Assembly (NCBI GenBank): GCA_013399015.1
Contig: VWZX01008170.1
Span: 43,925-107,924 of the forward strand
DNA from: Galbula dea
Taxonomy: Eukaryota > Chordata > Aves > Piciformes > Galbulidae
Direction of reading: 5' to 3'
Length of the DNA stretch: 64,000 nucleotides
Positions 37,012-49,364 of this stretch are shown piece by piece. The position numbers were made by a program, and so were the translations under genes. Below the pieces are notes generated by a model that worked only from the letters and a program-made list of their open reading frames with translations, did not search any database and was not told the DNA's origin. How positions within the stretch are numbered: position 1 is the first letter of the stretch; the number at the start of each line of letters is the position of its first letter.

Positions 37012-40000
37012 TGTATTAATTCAGTTTCTCAGTCCACCAAATTCTGGGTTTTAACCACTCCAAGGAAATTATTAATGCTTCAGTGAAATCAAAATATGCA
37101 AACCTGTAATTTAAAAACAACAGCCACCAAACAAACAAACAACAAAACCCCCACCTCCCTGTGCCCAACACAATTTACTAATTAGTCACAAAGAAGAAAA
37201 AAACCCAAACATTCCAGATCTTACAAGAGTACAGTGAAACCCATTAGGCCTGTTGTAATTGTCTCAGGGCAAGTAGGAGTTTAAATCAACCCAGTCCTGC
37301 TCTCACTGAGGCTCCTCAAGGAAAAGCATTACAAGGGCAACTTGCACTAACTAAGAAGCTTCAATCTCAGCAGGGACCACCTGGACACATGCAAATTAGG
37401 ACTGCAGAAAGCCTCTAAATTTTAGGGCACAAGTTGTGTTTCCTAATGATAACTAGCCTTGTTTTAAAGGCCCAGAATTAATAAGATCACTGGCTCTGGA
37501 AATGCAGTCTGTAATTATCCTTGCTGTGGCATATTGCCACTTCCTTCACTACTGAATTCATCTTTATTTCCAATCTCAGTTGCTGACTTTTTCTAGATAT
37601 TTCTCAGCCTTGTGGACAACCCCACTGTGATCACTTACTCTCTATGAATAATTATCTGCACAAAACTGTGAAAATCACCTCTCAGGTTGCTCTTTGGCAA
37701 GATCTCTGAACATAGCCCTCTAACAAGCAACAGCCCATTGTATGGAATTCCTATTCAGCATACATTTGGCCATTGCTGGACCTGAAAACTTTTCTAAAAA
37801 AATACTAAAAATTACCACTGTGGTTGTTCTTGATTACTAGAAGAAGCCAGTTCACTACTTTTTATCGAATGTCCCAAAAAAGACATCTATTTTCTTATTG
37901 TGATGTGGCTACGACATTGTGATAAGACTTAATTCAGCTATGAACACTCCATTTTGACCTACATTGTCCTGAAAAGGTGAACCAACCCACCTTTTAGTAA
38001 GCCAGTAATAGCTTAAATGAACCTAACCTCCTTTACCAATTTGCAGTCCAAGAGCAAGAATATTTTCTCTTCCTTATTGTTTCTGTATTACTATTAGATG
38101 TCTCAAGGATATTCTTAAAGTTATCTACAGAATACTTAAGCAGAAGTATTCATAACCTTTCAGCAAAATTCTGTGTTCCCCAAACACTTCGAAATAACAT
38201 GTTACCATCTGCTTTCCTCTACAATGGGCATGATTATACTTCAATTATTGATGAAGGTGGAAAAGGTGTTAAGGTAGATTCTTTCTTGCCTTTTTCTAGA
38301 AGAAATCAGATCTGTATAGTGCTTGTACACATGATGAAAAACTGTGTCTGCGTGTTATTTGTTTTTACTTTCTTCAACAACAATGAATTGTGGAACTTCT
38401 GATCTTTGCTGTGCAGTCAGAACTTCTAATCTATTATCAAGTCTTCAAGTATGTTTCCATTACTAGTATTTCTTAATAAATCCCCAAATAATGACAGTGT
38501 GATATGATTGCATAGGAGTTTAGGATATCTGCTTTCCAGTACTGTTGTTGACATACATGCTGGATCCTTTATTTGTTAACATGTTGGTAGGACATTGAAA
38601 ATAAAACAAATACTCTTGAAGGTTCTTGAAGGAACAGGTTGCTAGCCTGTTCAGACAACAATGTAGTGACCCACCTGTGGAGTGGACTTTGTTCTGTGTG
38701 TTCCTACACATTTCCAACAGCTGGATATGCAGAGAGACGTGATTTTATGCTGTAATGTTTCTATTACTTTTAGCCACTGAGTTATCTTTGGTTGGTTGGT
38801 TATCTTCAAAATTTACGTCCATTTTCACAACTACTCATAGCCTCTCAGCTCCCTGTTTGACAGAAGGAGTACAGTTATTATTATTCTTCTCCTTGAAGTT
38901 AATTTGAAGCAGGAGATGAGTGCTTCAGAGGATTTAACTTCCTCCACCTTTATTCATGAAGTAATGTTACACTTCTAGATCGTAGTAGCTACTGTTTCTT
39001 TATCAAATATCTACCTTTCCAATCAAAATTATTCTCTCTATAAACTCACTGACATCATTAAGAATACAGGAGATGTTTCAGGTCCTATTTAGGTCACATA
39101 GAAGAGTGTCTAGGCTGGCTGAACCAGGGGCAGAGCACACAAAGGTAACCCACATTCATCTATCACAAAAAGAAAAGCATTACCCAAAGGTACCCACACA
39201 ATGCTGATACTTGGACAAACCGACCAGGTACTTGGAAAACTTTGGTTACCTTTGAGAACATTATGTTGTTTGTTCAGTGTGATAAGAGCTAGGAAAACCA
39301 AAGAGGCCTGAAAATACTTTTTTCAAAGTATCAGCTCCAGTACAGCTAGTTCAATAAATAATCTGATTTGAGGATGCAGCTTCAATTTCCTAACACCAGC
39401 AGGGGATTTGAAGCATTTACCTAGCAACCATACACACACTAATCTGCTGATAGAGAATATGATGGGAATGAAATAAGGAATCTGTTCCCATAGAAGGATG
39501 GTAAGTTTGTCACAGAAGAAAGGAAGAGAAACTTCTCAAAGATAAAAAGCAAAGTAGACTAGAAGCACGCATCTGTTTTCTGGAGGCATCTCTCATAGGA
39601 CTGAGGTGATTCTTCCTGTATTTTTTTGGTGGCCATCTGTCAGTGAAAGTTGATGATGTTTTGTAATTGTTTCTCTAGAATTTCTGAAATTTCAAATATG
39701 CTGAAGACTGTTGAACACCAGGTCATAGCAGGAGAAAAACTCTCTCAACCTTTCCATCAGAACTTGAGCTCTACAGCTCCTTTTTTGTGATAAAGATGTT
39801 AACTTTTCTTTACAAACAATGCTTTTAAGTGAATGAAGCCCATGACAATCTCCCATTCCAAAGCACAAGTGGCAATGCTCAATTCCCACCAGAGAAGCTC
39901 CTCATGTCAACTTTGCTTAGGCAGAGAAGAGAGTTTCACTCTCCAAGAAAAATACATACAATTTCCAGCCTGGTCTGGATCAGCAGGAGACCTCTGGAAT

Positions 40001-41936
40001 CTTCTCTGCAGCAAACACTTTTGATTTGTATACACTGCCAGTAAAAAACAAACATCTATGTAATGCCAGCTTTACCAACAGCACATTTTTGCAGACAGAA
40101 ATAAGACCAAACAGAGGTGAAGCACTGGAGACTTTCACTAAGAAAAACGGTATGATGTTCCTTCTGTAATAGAAACAACTTAGAATCCTTCTCAACAGGA
40201 CTAAATGACAGGAAGAAAAAAAAACCCCTCACTTTCTAATGACCCTCAAAACTGAATAATATGGTTCAGACACATTTAATCGAAAGGCAATCTGTATAAG
40301 AACATGTATTTTAAAGTCTGCAAAAGACAGTAAAGCTTTAAACAGAAAAGTGTTCACAACATTAACACCAGAAGAACTAGTCTTCTGCCTGTAATAATGC
40401 TAACCATTGCTTTACTAGCTCTTAAACACCAAAGAAAGTGAATTACAAGGATGACTGATTCTTTGATTTCTTTATTAAATATATAACTGAAAAATCAGGC
40501 TACTAATCAAGTAACTGAGTATTATATAAAACAAGATTCTTATAATCTGAGTTTTATTTCTTGAGAGTTTGTGACAAGTTCAGCTATTTATATTTCAACT
40601 ATACTTGTGGTATTAAGGTGATCAGTTAAAAGAAGCTCATTGATACATAGGCATTAAGATTATACATTAATAGAAATTTTTATTCCATTAGTTATTTTAA
40701 ATTGATCTTCAATAAATTTTTAAATAAAATCATAATAAATTTTTAAATAAAAGGTATCAGTGGCTTTCTTCATTACTGAAATAACATGTATACATATATA
40801 CATACATATATAGTAAAATCTCCCAAACTAATTTGAGTTGATCTTGAATAGCTTCAAGCTTGAAAAGAACAGGCATAATAAGCAAGTAAACTCCCTCTTG
40901 TTTCTTGTTCCATATTTTATTGCTCACAGAGAGAGAAATTCTCCACATTCTTTTTCAAAGCAGGAATGCAGAGAGAATACTCTTTCTTTGCTCTTTGACA
41001 GAGGCTAGGAGTAGAAAAGCCAGGTCCACCTCGCCTTCCTCTAGGGCTTAGGCTGAGCCTGCTGACCTCCCCTCCTACTGTCAAAGACAAATAAGCACAT
41101 CAGTGCAGGAACTGAGACCACTTCCTATCAAACTCACCATTTGGTGCTACCTGACCTGCTGCAGAGCAAAGCACAATTGTTAACTACATGCCTCTTAGAC
41201 CTAAAGTAAAGTAGGATAAACACTGGACAAAGAAAGAGACATGCATTGTACATAACTAAAAAGCTCCTCTTTCCCAGAACCAGGAAGGAGTAGAGGCAAG
41301 CAGCAGTATCTACTCTAACTTATCAGTTAAGGGCAAATAGTATACTAATACTTGTGAAATAGAAAGAGTAAGTACTTCGTTACAACACTTGAATACCTCT
41401 GATTTTAACAAAGTCTTCCTCTTTGTTGGCTTTAACAAAACCATGCCTGCACTTTTACAGAAGGAGGTGTGCCTGATTCAGACTCATATGTTTGATTTCT
41501 TTAATGGGAATTGAAAAAGTGATTTATTATGAATTAAACAATATCAAAACCAAAACCAAAAAATATAAACACAAAAAAACAAACCAAATCATCAGCAAAA
41601 TCAGTGGCGTAAGTATTGGAAGTCCTGGATTAGCGGTTTCATTGACAAAACTCTCCAAGAGCTGCTGTGATTTGTCTGCTCCTGCCTGCCACTAAAGTGG
41701 ACTATGTACAATCATGAAGCCATCAGTCTCTGTCTTTCTCCTCAAATTACCAGCACAGCTATGTTGACTTCCTCAGGAGAAAGAAAAGAAACTGCACAAT
41801 GTGAGGCTTCTAACACAAACAACAAGGAGAAAGACACAACAAAAAAAATACAAGAAAACAACTTTCCCACTTTCCATTCACATCTCCTTCTCCCAAACTC
41901 TTTTTTCTTATATTCAGCCCTGTGACTTCTCCTTAT
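37012..41936. other. Long unique AT-rich stretch with minor simple repeats
   Basis: About 4.9 kb. It contains A/C-rich DNA at 37105-37155, a 19-bp AATAAATTTTTAAATAAAA unit present twice (40711-40729 and 40734-40752), a TATACA/CATA-rich microsatellite at 40785-40815 and A-rich runs at 41545-41605 and 41838-41860. No retroelement or convincing exon was found. Confidence 0.55.
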
Positions 41937-44885
41937 ATCACAGAATCACAGAATCACAGGATGTTAGGAGTTGGAAGGGACCTCAAAAGATCATCTAGTC
42001 CAACCCCCCTACCACAGCAGGATTCTCTAGACCAGGTCACACAGAAGCTTGTCCGGATGGGTTTTGAATATCTCCAGAGATGGAGACTCCACAACCACTC
42101 TGGGCAGTCTGTTTCACTACTCTGGCACCCTCACTGGGAAAAAAAAAAAATCCTTGTATTCACATGGAACCTCCTATGCTTCAGCTTACAGCCATTGCTC
42201 CTTGTCTTGTCACTGGGTTTCACTGAAAAGAGCCTGAACCCATCCTCGTGACACACACACTCTTCACATATTTAAAAGCAGAGATGAGGTCACCCCTTAG
42301 CCTCGTCTTCTCCAAGTTAAAGACACCCAGCTTCCTCAACATTTCCTCTTAAGAAAGATGTTCCACGCCCTTAATCACATTTGTGGCTCTGCGCTGGACT
42401 CTTCCAGCAGTTCCCTATCCTTCTTCAACTGAGGGGCCCAAAACTGGACACAATATTCCAGATGCAGCCTCACCGTGGTAGAGTAAAGAGGAAGAAGAAC
42501 CTCTCTTGACCTACTAAACACACCACTTCTAATACAACCCAGAATCCCATTGGCCCTCCTGGCCACAAGAGCACACTGCTGGCTCATGCTCATCCTTCCA
42601 TCTACCAGCTCCCCCAGGTCTCTTTCCCCTTCACTGCTCTCCAACAGCTCAGTCCCCAACCTATACACATATATGGGGTTGGTCTTTCCCAGGTGCAAAA
42701 CTCAACACTTGGCCTTGTCGAATTTCATTCAATTTCTCCCTGCCCAACTCTCCAGCCTGTCTAAGTCTCACTGAATGGCAGCACAACCCTCCAATGTGTC
42801 AGCCACTCCACCCAGTTTAGCGTCATCAGCAGACTTGCTGACAGTGCACTCTGTTCCATCATCTAGGTCATTGATGAATAGATTGAAAAGTACTGGTCCC
42901 AGTACTGATCCCTGAGGGACTTCACTAGACACAAGCCTCCAACTGTACTCCATCCCGTTGACCACGACTCTCTGACTTCTGTCCTTCAACCAGTTCACAA
43001 TCCATCTCACTACTCAATCGGCCAGACCACACTTGCTCAGTTTAGCTGCAAGGATGCTGTGGGAGACAGTGTCCCATGCTTTACTGAAATAAAGATAAAC
43101 AACATCCACTGCTCTACCATCATCTGTCCAACTGGTTATGTCCTCATAAAAGGCTATCAGGTTGGTCAAACATGACTTCCCTTTGGTAAACCCATGCTGA
43201 CTGCTCCTAATGATCCCCTTATCCTTGATATGCCTAGAGACAGAGTCGAGGATAAAGTGTTCTGTCACCTTTCCAGGAATGGAGGTGCGGCTGTCCGGTC
43301 TATAGTTGCCCAGCTCCTCCTTCTCGCCCTTCTTGAAGACTGGGCTGACGTTTTCCTTCCTCCAATCCCCAGGCACCCCTCCTGCCCCCCAGGACTTATC
43401 AAAGATGATGGAGAGTGGCCTGGCAATGACTTCTGCCAGCTCCCTCAACACCCATGGGTGCATTCCATCATGACCCATGGATCTATGTTTGTCCAGATGG
43501 CTTAACTAGTCTCTTAGCCGGCCCTCTTCAACCAAGGAAAACTCTTCCATCATCCATCTGGGGGCTGAGAGGTCTGAGGCTCCTGAGCACAGTCTCCAAC
43601 AGTATAGACAGAGATAAAGAAAGCATTCAGTAACTCTATCGTCTTTTTACCATCTGTCACTAACGCACCACCTCATTCAGCAGTGGACCTACATTGCCTC
43701 TAGTATTAGTTTTTCCTGCAATGTTTTTAAAGAAGCCCTTCCTTATTGTCCTTGACTCCCTTTCAAGGTTTAATTCCAGAGAGGCCTTAGCTTTCCTAAT
43801 TACCTCCCTATAACCTCTGACAGCAGTCTTGTACTCTTCCCATGTAGCTAGCCCCTCCTTCAATGACCTGTAGACTCTCTTCTTCCAGTTGAGTTTTCCT
43901 GGAAGTTCCCTATTTAACCATGCATGTGTCCTGGTTTCTTTTTTTGATTTTCTATGTGCTGGGATGCTCTGATCTTGAGCTTGGAAGAAGTGGTTCTTGA
44001 ATGTTCACCAACTCTCTTGGGCCCCTTTATCTTCTAGTACCCTGTCCCATGATATTTTCCCTAGCAATTTTGTGAAAAGATCAAAGTTGGCCCTTCTGAT
44101 GTTTAAGGTTGTGGTCCTACTAGGTATTCTGTTCCTACCGCACAAGATCCTGAACTGTACCATCTCATAATCTCTGCAGCCAAGGTTGCCCTCAACCTCT
44201 ACCTCTCCAACCAGACACTCTTTGTTAGTGAGTATCAGGTCCAGCAGCGCTCCCCTGCTAGTGGACTCCTCCACCATTTGCATCAAGAAGGTATCTTCAA
44301 TGCATTGGAGGAACCTCCTGGACTGTGAATGGCTGTCTGAGTAGGCCTTCCAGCAAAAGCCTGAGTACTTAAAATCCACCATAAGAACCAGGGCCTGTGA
44401 TTGTGAGGCCACTGTCAGCTGCCTGGAGGAAGCCTCATCTGCTTCCTCATCCTGGTCAGGTGGCCTGTAATAAACACCCACAACAGTATCCCCCATGCTA
44501 GCCTGCCCTTTAATTCGCACCCTTAAACTCTCAACTCGCTCCTCATTCAGCCCTGGACAGAACTCAATACATTGTAGATGTTGTCTCATGTAAAGAAGAA
44601 CTCCACCTAAAAAGGACATAGCCATCCATGACCACATTCCTGTCATGAGTGCTGTCTTACCATGTCTCTGTAATTGCCACCAGATTGTAACCCCTTGACC
44701 TCACATGGATTTCTAACTCTTCCTGTTTATTGCATATGCTGGGTGTATTGGTATACATTTCAGGCAGCAAGCTGAGCATGCCAATTCTACCCTAGGGGGG
44801 TGGTCTTGTCAATGAGGCTCACCCATCCAGTTGCGTTTTCCTTACAGCCTCGGACAGGCCCTTATTCTTCCTCTTGAAGTCTGCA
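41937..44885 (-). mobile_element. Long CR1 (class b), antisense, endonuclease to 3' end
   Basis: Reads from the terminus TATCACAGAATCACAGAATC at 41937 through the RT and the whole endonuclease domain to about 44885, just upstream of ORF2. The 5' truncation therefore removes ORF1. It is the second longest CR1 in the window. It also carries the two class b in-frame TGA codons (42729-42731 and 42702-42704, minus strand), but keeps the reading frame at the GGGGGAGCTGGT site where the 16 and 28 kb copies have lost a base. Confidence 0.95.
42028..44758 (-). pseudogene. CR1 ORF2 (endonuclease plus reverse transcriptase), degenerate
   Basis: By family knowledge the product nicks target DNA and reverse transcribes CR1 RNA. 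The minus-strand start ATG is at 44758, followed by CNKQEELEIHVRS. The endonuclease keeps the ITETW Glu (about 44665) but is followed at once by TAA. GDFN has become VDFK, LLDLILTN is kept, and the SDH motif reads RDY, so catalytic residues are lost. The frame 44646-44005 is open. The linker frame 43863-43660 (AVRGYREVIRKAK) follows. RT frames at 43478-43014 and 43010-42768 keep NYRPDSRTSIPGK, SQHGFTKGKSCLTN, YLYFSKAWDTV (catalytic Asp to Tyr), EVPQGSVLGP and SADDAKL. The C-terminus is at 42698-42375. Several stops and frameshifts make it clearly dead. Confidence 0.9.
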
Positions 44886-45210
44886 AGTACAATTATATTT
44901 GGAACAAGTCCTTATTTGTGGTATGTCATTGCAGGCCGCAAAAGCCTGGCTCCTACAGTTGAGTAACTAGACAAAGCAGAAGTTATTTTCTTACAAGAAG
45001 GAAGTTTGATAGTCTGAGAGAGAAAATGGAAGTCAGCTAGCAGCAGCTTTGCAGCTGCACACAGAGGCCTTCACAGCCTACACAGTCTTAGCATGCTATC
45101 CTCCCCTCAGCTCACAGTGTCAGTCTTATCACATTCACATGTCTTTGAAGTGTACTGGTTTTTATCACGTTTATAGTAGTTGTTTTTATTTATTAAGTGT
45201 TAGTTCTTTA
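44886..45210. other. Unique sequence between a CR1 and a minisatellite
   Basis: No gene or repeat recognised. The right end merges into the TTGGTCAGTATCC minisatellite units. Confidence 0.5.
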
Positions 45211-45273
45211 TTGGTCAGTATCCTTTGTATATGAAAGTGTCACTTGCTAATTCATCAGTATACTTTGTGTATT

Positions 45274-46040
45274 TTTGACACAGTTTCCCACAGCATTCTA
45301 CTAAAGAAGCTTGCTGCTCGTGGCTTGGATGAGCACACACTTGGCTGGATAAAAAATTGGTTGGATGGCCGAGTCCAGAGGGTTGTGCTCAATGGAGTCA
45401 AGTCCAGTCACGAGTGGTGTCCCTCAGGGGTCAGTGTTGGGGCCTCTCCTGTTCAACATCTTTATTGATGACTTGGATGAGGGGATAGAGTGCACCCTTA
45501 GTAAGTTTGCAGATGACACTAAGCTGGGTGGGAGTGTCAATCTGCTTGAGGGTAGGCAGGCTCTGCAGAGGGACCTAGACAGGCTGGATCAATGGGCAGA
45601 GGCCAATGGGATGAGTTTTAATAAGGGTAAATGTAGAATCCTGCATTTTGGTCGTAACAACCCCCAGCAGTGCTACATGCTTGGGGAGGTGTGGCTGGAG
45701 AGCTCCCCAGCAGAAAAGGACCTGGGGGTGCTGATTGACGGCTGGCTGAACATGAGTCAGCAGTGTGCCCAGGTGGCTAAGAANNNNNNNNNNNNNNNNN
45801 NNNNNNNNNNNNNNNNNNNNNNNNAGGAAGAATTTCTTTACTGAAAGAGTGGTGAGATATTGGAATAGGCTGCCCAGGGAGGTGGTGGAGTCATTGTCCC
45901 TGGAGGTTTTTAAGAAGAGGATAGGTGTGTTTCTTCAGGGGATGATTTAGGGGTAAGAGTAGTGTAGGGCTATCGGTTGGACTAGATGATCTTGAGGGCC
46001 CTTTCCGACCGTAATGATTCTGTGATTCTGTGATTCTGTG
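45274..46040 (+). mobile_element. CR1 (class c), 5'-truncated, inserted into a minisatellite
   Basis: Starts at TTTGACACAGTTTCCCACAGC (the FDTVSHS codons of the RT) and ends in three GATTCTGT units at 46040. Compared with the 24.2 kb copy it has an 11-bp deletion after GTCAAGTC near 45404, which shifts the frame just before TSGVPQGSVLGPLLFNIF. FADDTKL is intact (about 45505-45525). The linker ANGMSFNKGKCRILHFGRNN follows, then a 41-N gap, then RKNFFTERVVRYWNRLPREVV to VFLQGMI. It is very similar to the 24.2 kb copy, indicating recent activity of this class. Confidence 0.95.
45784..45824. other. 41-N assembly gap inside CR1
   Basis: The 24.2 kb sister has about 250 bp (25041-25290) that belongs in this gap, plus unseen sequence, so the gap size is understated or the copy is deleted here. 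Confidence 0.85.
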
Positions 46041-46114
46041 TATGAAGGTGTTACTTGCTCCTTGGTCAGTGCCCTTTCTGTATGAAGGCAATTGGTCATT
46101 ATCCTTTCTGGAAA

Positions 46115-48594
46115 AGTATAAATTCTAACTTATGGAATAATAAAATGATTCTGATTATGACTGCCATCAGCAACCAGGGTCCGTGCCATAATATGCCATG
46201 CTTATTAATTTTCATTAATAGTAATAATAATTGTTTAATTAATAATTATTTAAATATTAATTCATTAATAATAATTTTTCTTTAATAATAGAATGGGTGG
46301 CCTTTAGCCATTAATAACACTAATTCCATGGGTGTCAGAAGAAACACATGACCATCTCCACTAAAACCAGAGCATGAAGATTGCATATGATGCTGGTAAG
46401 TGAAGATGCAGAAACAGTTTCTGATTATGGAGAGGATGTATTCAGTGATGAAGACTGTGATTACTCAAAAGCCTTCCTGAACTGGTATTGCTGAACTTAC
46501 AGCAATGACAACCAAGGCAAGGTCTTTTTTTTGTTCTGCCAAGGGGAGATATATGACAGCTGGAAGTGTCAGGGAGTATTTTAAACCTTGTTTTTGAATA
46601 CTTTCTCTGTACTGCTTAAAGCTTTGCAGAGAGGAAGCCATTCCTGGCACAGAAAAGTACAGCAATTTTTCTTTTGAGAATGCACATGGGAAAACTTGTG
46701 TCTTATCTCCTCTATATTGAGACAGTGTATTTGACAACAACACTGTTGGTTTTGTGCATTGCACATACAAAAAAAAAAAATGAAAAAAAATTCATTTAAT
46801 TATTATGCTACCACAGCAAGAAACCAAAAGCCCTTATGACTAAATTACGGTGAAAATATTACAAATTTCCATGTAGGAGTGCATAAATTATAGTTTGACA
46901 GATCTAGAGTCCAGTAGTCTGTGAAAATCAGTGATCCCAAGTTGAAACTAGAAATTGTGTAGTAAAACTGCACCCTAAAGTAATGTGCAAATTACATGAT
47001 ACTACAAATAACTTTCCACTGATGAAACAAGACATTCAAGTTTCTGAATCAGAAGTAAAGAATCATCAAAAAAGGCAGGCTTTTAGTTTGGCACCTTGAA
47101 AGTAGTTGAAGAATGTTCTAAAGTACAATATGACATAATAGACAGCAATGGTTAAAAATAATATTTTTGTGCAGTAAATTCCTATTTTTAGTGATCATGA
47201 AGTTAGAAAATACAGAATCTTCTTATACTGCAGCATTAAAATCTTTATTTCGGCTCCAGGTCATGTTAATGAGAAGGTATTCTTACTCTCAAGCTCAATT
47301 TGAAAGAAATCTCAACCTTACTTTAAGTCAAATTAAATTTCTATTTCTTTCACTGCTCCTTCTTTTTATCAAAATCAAGGGTAAAATATATCCCATTCAC
47401 AATAGTACAGTCAAAGAGACAACAAAATGACATTGATTCTTCCAGCTTTGTATCCCAGCAGACTGACTAAAAGAAAAAAATTAATAAAAATTTGTGTTTA
47501 TAAACAGAGCCACAGAGCTCAGGTTACAGTGTGAAAATAAAAATACTTCTGCTTCACAAGACCCCAACCAAAGCAATTTCTAAACTGTCCGGTTCTATTT
47601 CACAGCTCCAGGCAACAGGAGCTTAGGTGGCCAGAGATTGTTTGCTCTTCTTCAGACTACTCCAGAGGAGAAAACCCCCAAAGGCCAATGAAGCCTCAGC
47701 TGATGGGAATAAGTGAGAATTAATTGACAAACGCCTACCAAACAGTAGGCCATTAGAAAAAATAAACCAGGGTCTATTGAAAGCACTTAGTGCCAGAAAG
47801 GTCTAATCTTTTGAAGGAATAACCACTGGGTGAAAAAGGACAAGGCCAGCTGGAGTCTGTGCAAAGGCTGACTGCAGCCATCAAGTGGTGAAGTGCTTCT
47901 GCTCCACTGAAGGAGGTCCTGCTGGCCTTCAGCAGTTCCATGGAGCTTTGGAGGTTCTTATGGTTGATGTGTAACAGGGTAGACAAAGAAAAAATTGTTC
48001 TAGAGACCATGTTCATCTCTTGTACTAAAGTTCAGACGTCCTTAGAAGTTAATAATGGATGTGATATCATAGATGTGACTATTTATATAGAAATACTTCT
48101 AGCTAAAAGAAAAGCAGTATTGCTTGAAGCACGTTGTTCAGAGGAAAGTCCATCCACACTTTTGTAAGCTAAACCAACAGCAACAAAACTAAACAAACAA
48201 ATGACCCCAACCAGTTATTCAGAGTATGGAACCTAAGGAAAGAACTGTCCATTTTAGCACTGATGTACTGACAGCACAGGCACATTTACATTTTGGGCAG
48301 GTGGCAAATAAAAAGACTGTATATATTAAATATTACATTTGTATACATTTCATACATACATGTCTAACCTCAGGTGGTAATCAAGCTGACTCAGATTTCC
48401 TGATGGCAATGTAAGAATTTTTCCTGTGAACTGGATTTAGACCAACGTTATAGTGTAAAAACTAAGATTTTGAAAAGAGAAGAGAGCCACAGTGTCACAT
48501 CAGTGCTTTTCCTCAAGCATAAAACAACCAGTTAAGGTCAGATCACCTAGAGATACATACATTTCATCTAGTGGAATTACAAACTACATGCTTA
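46115..48594. other. Unique stretch with AT-rich low complexity
   Basis: 46195-46295 is an ATT/AAT-rich tract. A 12-A run lies at about 46769-46781. No gene or retroelement recognised up to the LTR at 48600. Confidence 0.55.
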
Positions 48595-48599
48595 AGAAG

Positions 48600-49359
48600 T
48601 GTCGTGGTTTGGGTTAGAACAGAACTAGTTTTGTTCAGTGATTTTACTTTTTAGTTGAAACTCCTCTAAGAAACTGCACTTTCTGAAACTAACAGCATGT
48701 TTTCATAGACACTGCCAGCTTCTAGAAGTGATAAGGCCTAATGTTTAGATTTACTACCAGGGATTGGTATGCAGAGCAAGGTCACTGCTGAATCTTGTGT
48801 CTCCTGTTGGGGGGGTGCAGGGTAAAGGCTGCACCTTCAGGAAGGAGCAGACAGGACAGGTGACCCCAAACTGACCAACTAAAGTATTCCATCCCATATA
48901 CATCATATTTGATATGTTAACTGGGGGTCAGTCCCCCCTTGCTAGTTTTTTTTTATTGTTCTCGATTGCTAGATTGTTTTCGATTTTTTTTGTTTTCTGT
49001 TCTCCTTTCTTGGTTCCTTTTCTTCCTGCGCTTTGGTGATCCCCAAGTTCCTGCATCTAGTACCAGGATCCAGCCCCTGAGCCTGACTCATCTGCTGTTG
49101 AGGCCTACTGCTGCAGTATCTGTTGTGACGTCGTTACCATCAAGGGGTGGGGTTTGGGTTTGGTATTGGCTTCTGTACATATTAGTATATATTTCATTTA
49201 TCATTATTATTATTATTAAAGTAGCTTTACTTTTATTTTCCAATCCACAAGTATCTCTGTCTCTCTTTTATCCCCTTTCCCTTCCTGTGGGGGGGGTGAG
49301 GGGGTAACAGGAAGCATCTATCTTTGGGTTGGTGGTCGGCCCAGTCTCAACCCTTGACA
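48600..49359 (+). mobile_element. Solo LTR of an endogenous retrovirus with 5-bp target duplication AGAAG
   Basis: The 760-bp element starts TGTCGTGGTTTGGGTTAGAAC and ends CAGTCTCAACCCTTGACA, with TG/CA ends. AGAAG occurs immediately before (48595-48599) and after (49360-49364), a perfect 5-bp target duplication. The interior has an ATT-trinucleotide run with ATTAAA near 49205-49220 that may serve as the polyadenylation signal. No gag or pol sequence is attached, so it is a solo LTR formed by LTR-LTR recombination (established mechanism). The same family occurs at 50639, 60285 and 62704. Five-bp duplications fit an ERVL-like class, but the class is inference. Confidence 0.92.
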
Positions 49360-49364
49360 AGAAG

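Larger units (their letters stand above)
45211..46114. repeat. Short minisatellite (about four ~25-42 bp units) interrupted by a CR1
   Basis: Unit 1 is at 45211-45250 (TTGGTCAGTATCCTTTGTAT, then ATGAAAGTGTCACTTGCTAA). Unit 2 starts at 45251 (TTCATCAGTATACTTTGTG), is cut by the CR1 at about 45273, and resumes at 46041 (TATGAAGGTGTTACTTGCTC). Unit 3 is at 46062-46091 and the partial unit 4 at 46092-46114. Only the flanks (45211-45273 and 46041-46114) are minisatellite. Confidence 0.8.

Noticed and set aside
37900..37930. Possible LTR start at TGTGATGTGGC
   Set aside because: No matching terminus, polyadenylation signal or target duplication could be found nearby.
48939..49307. 122-codon frame with a hydrophobic N-terminus
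   Set aside because: It lies entirely inside the solo LTR and comes from its T-rich and ATT-repeat tracts.
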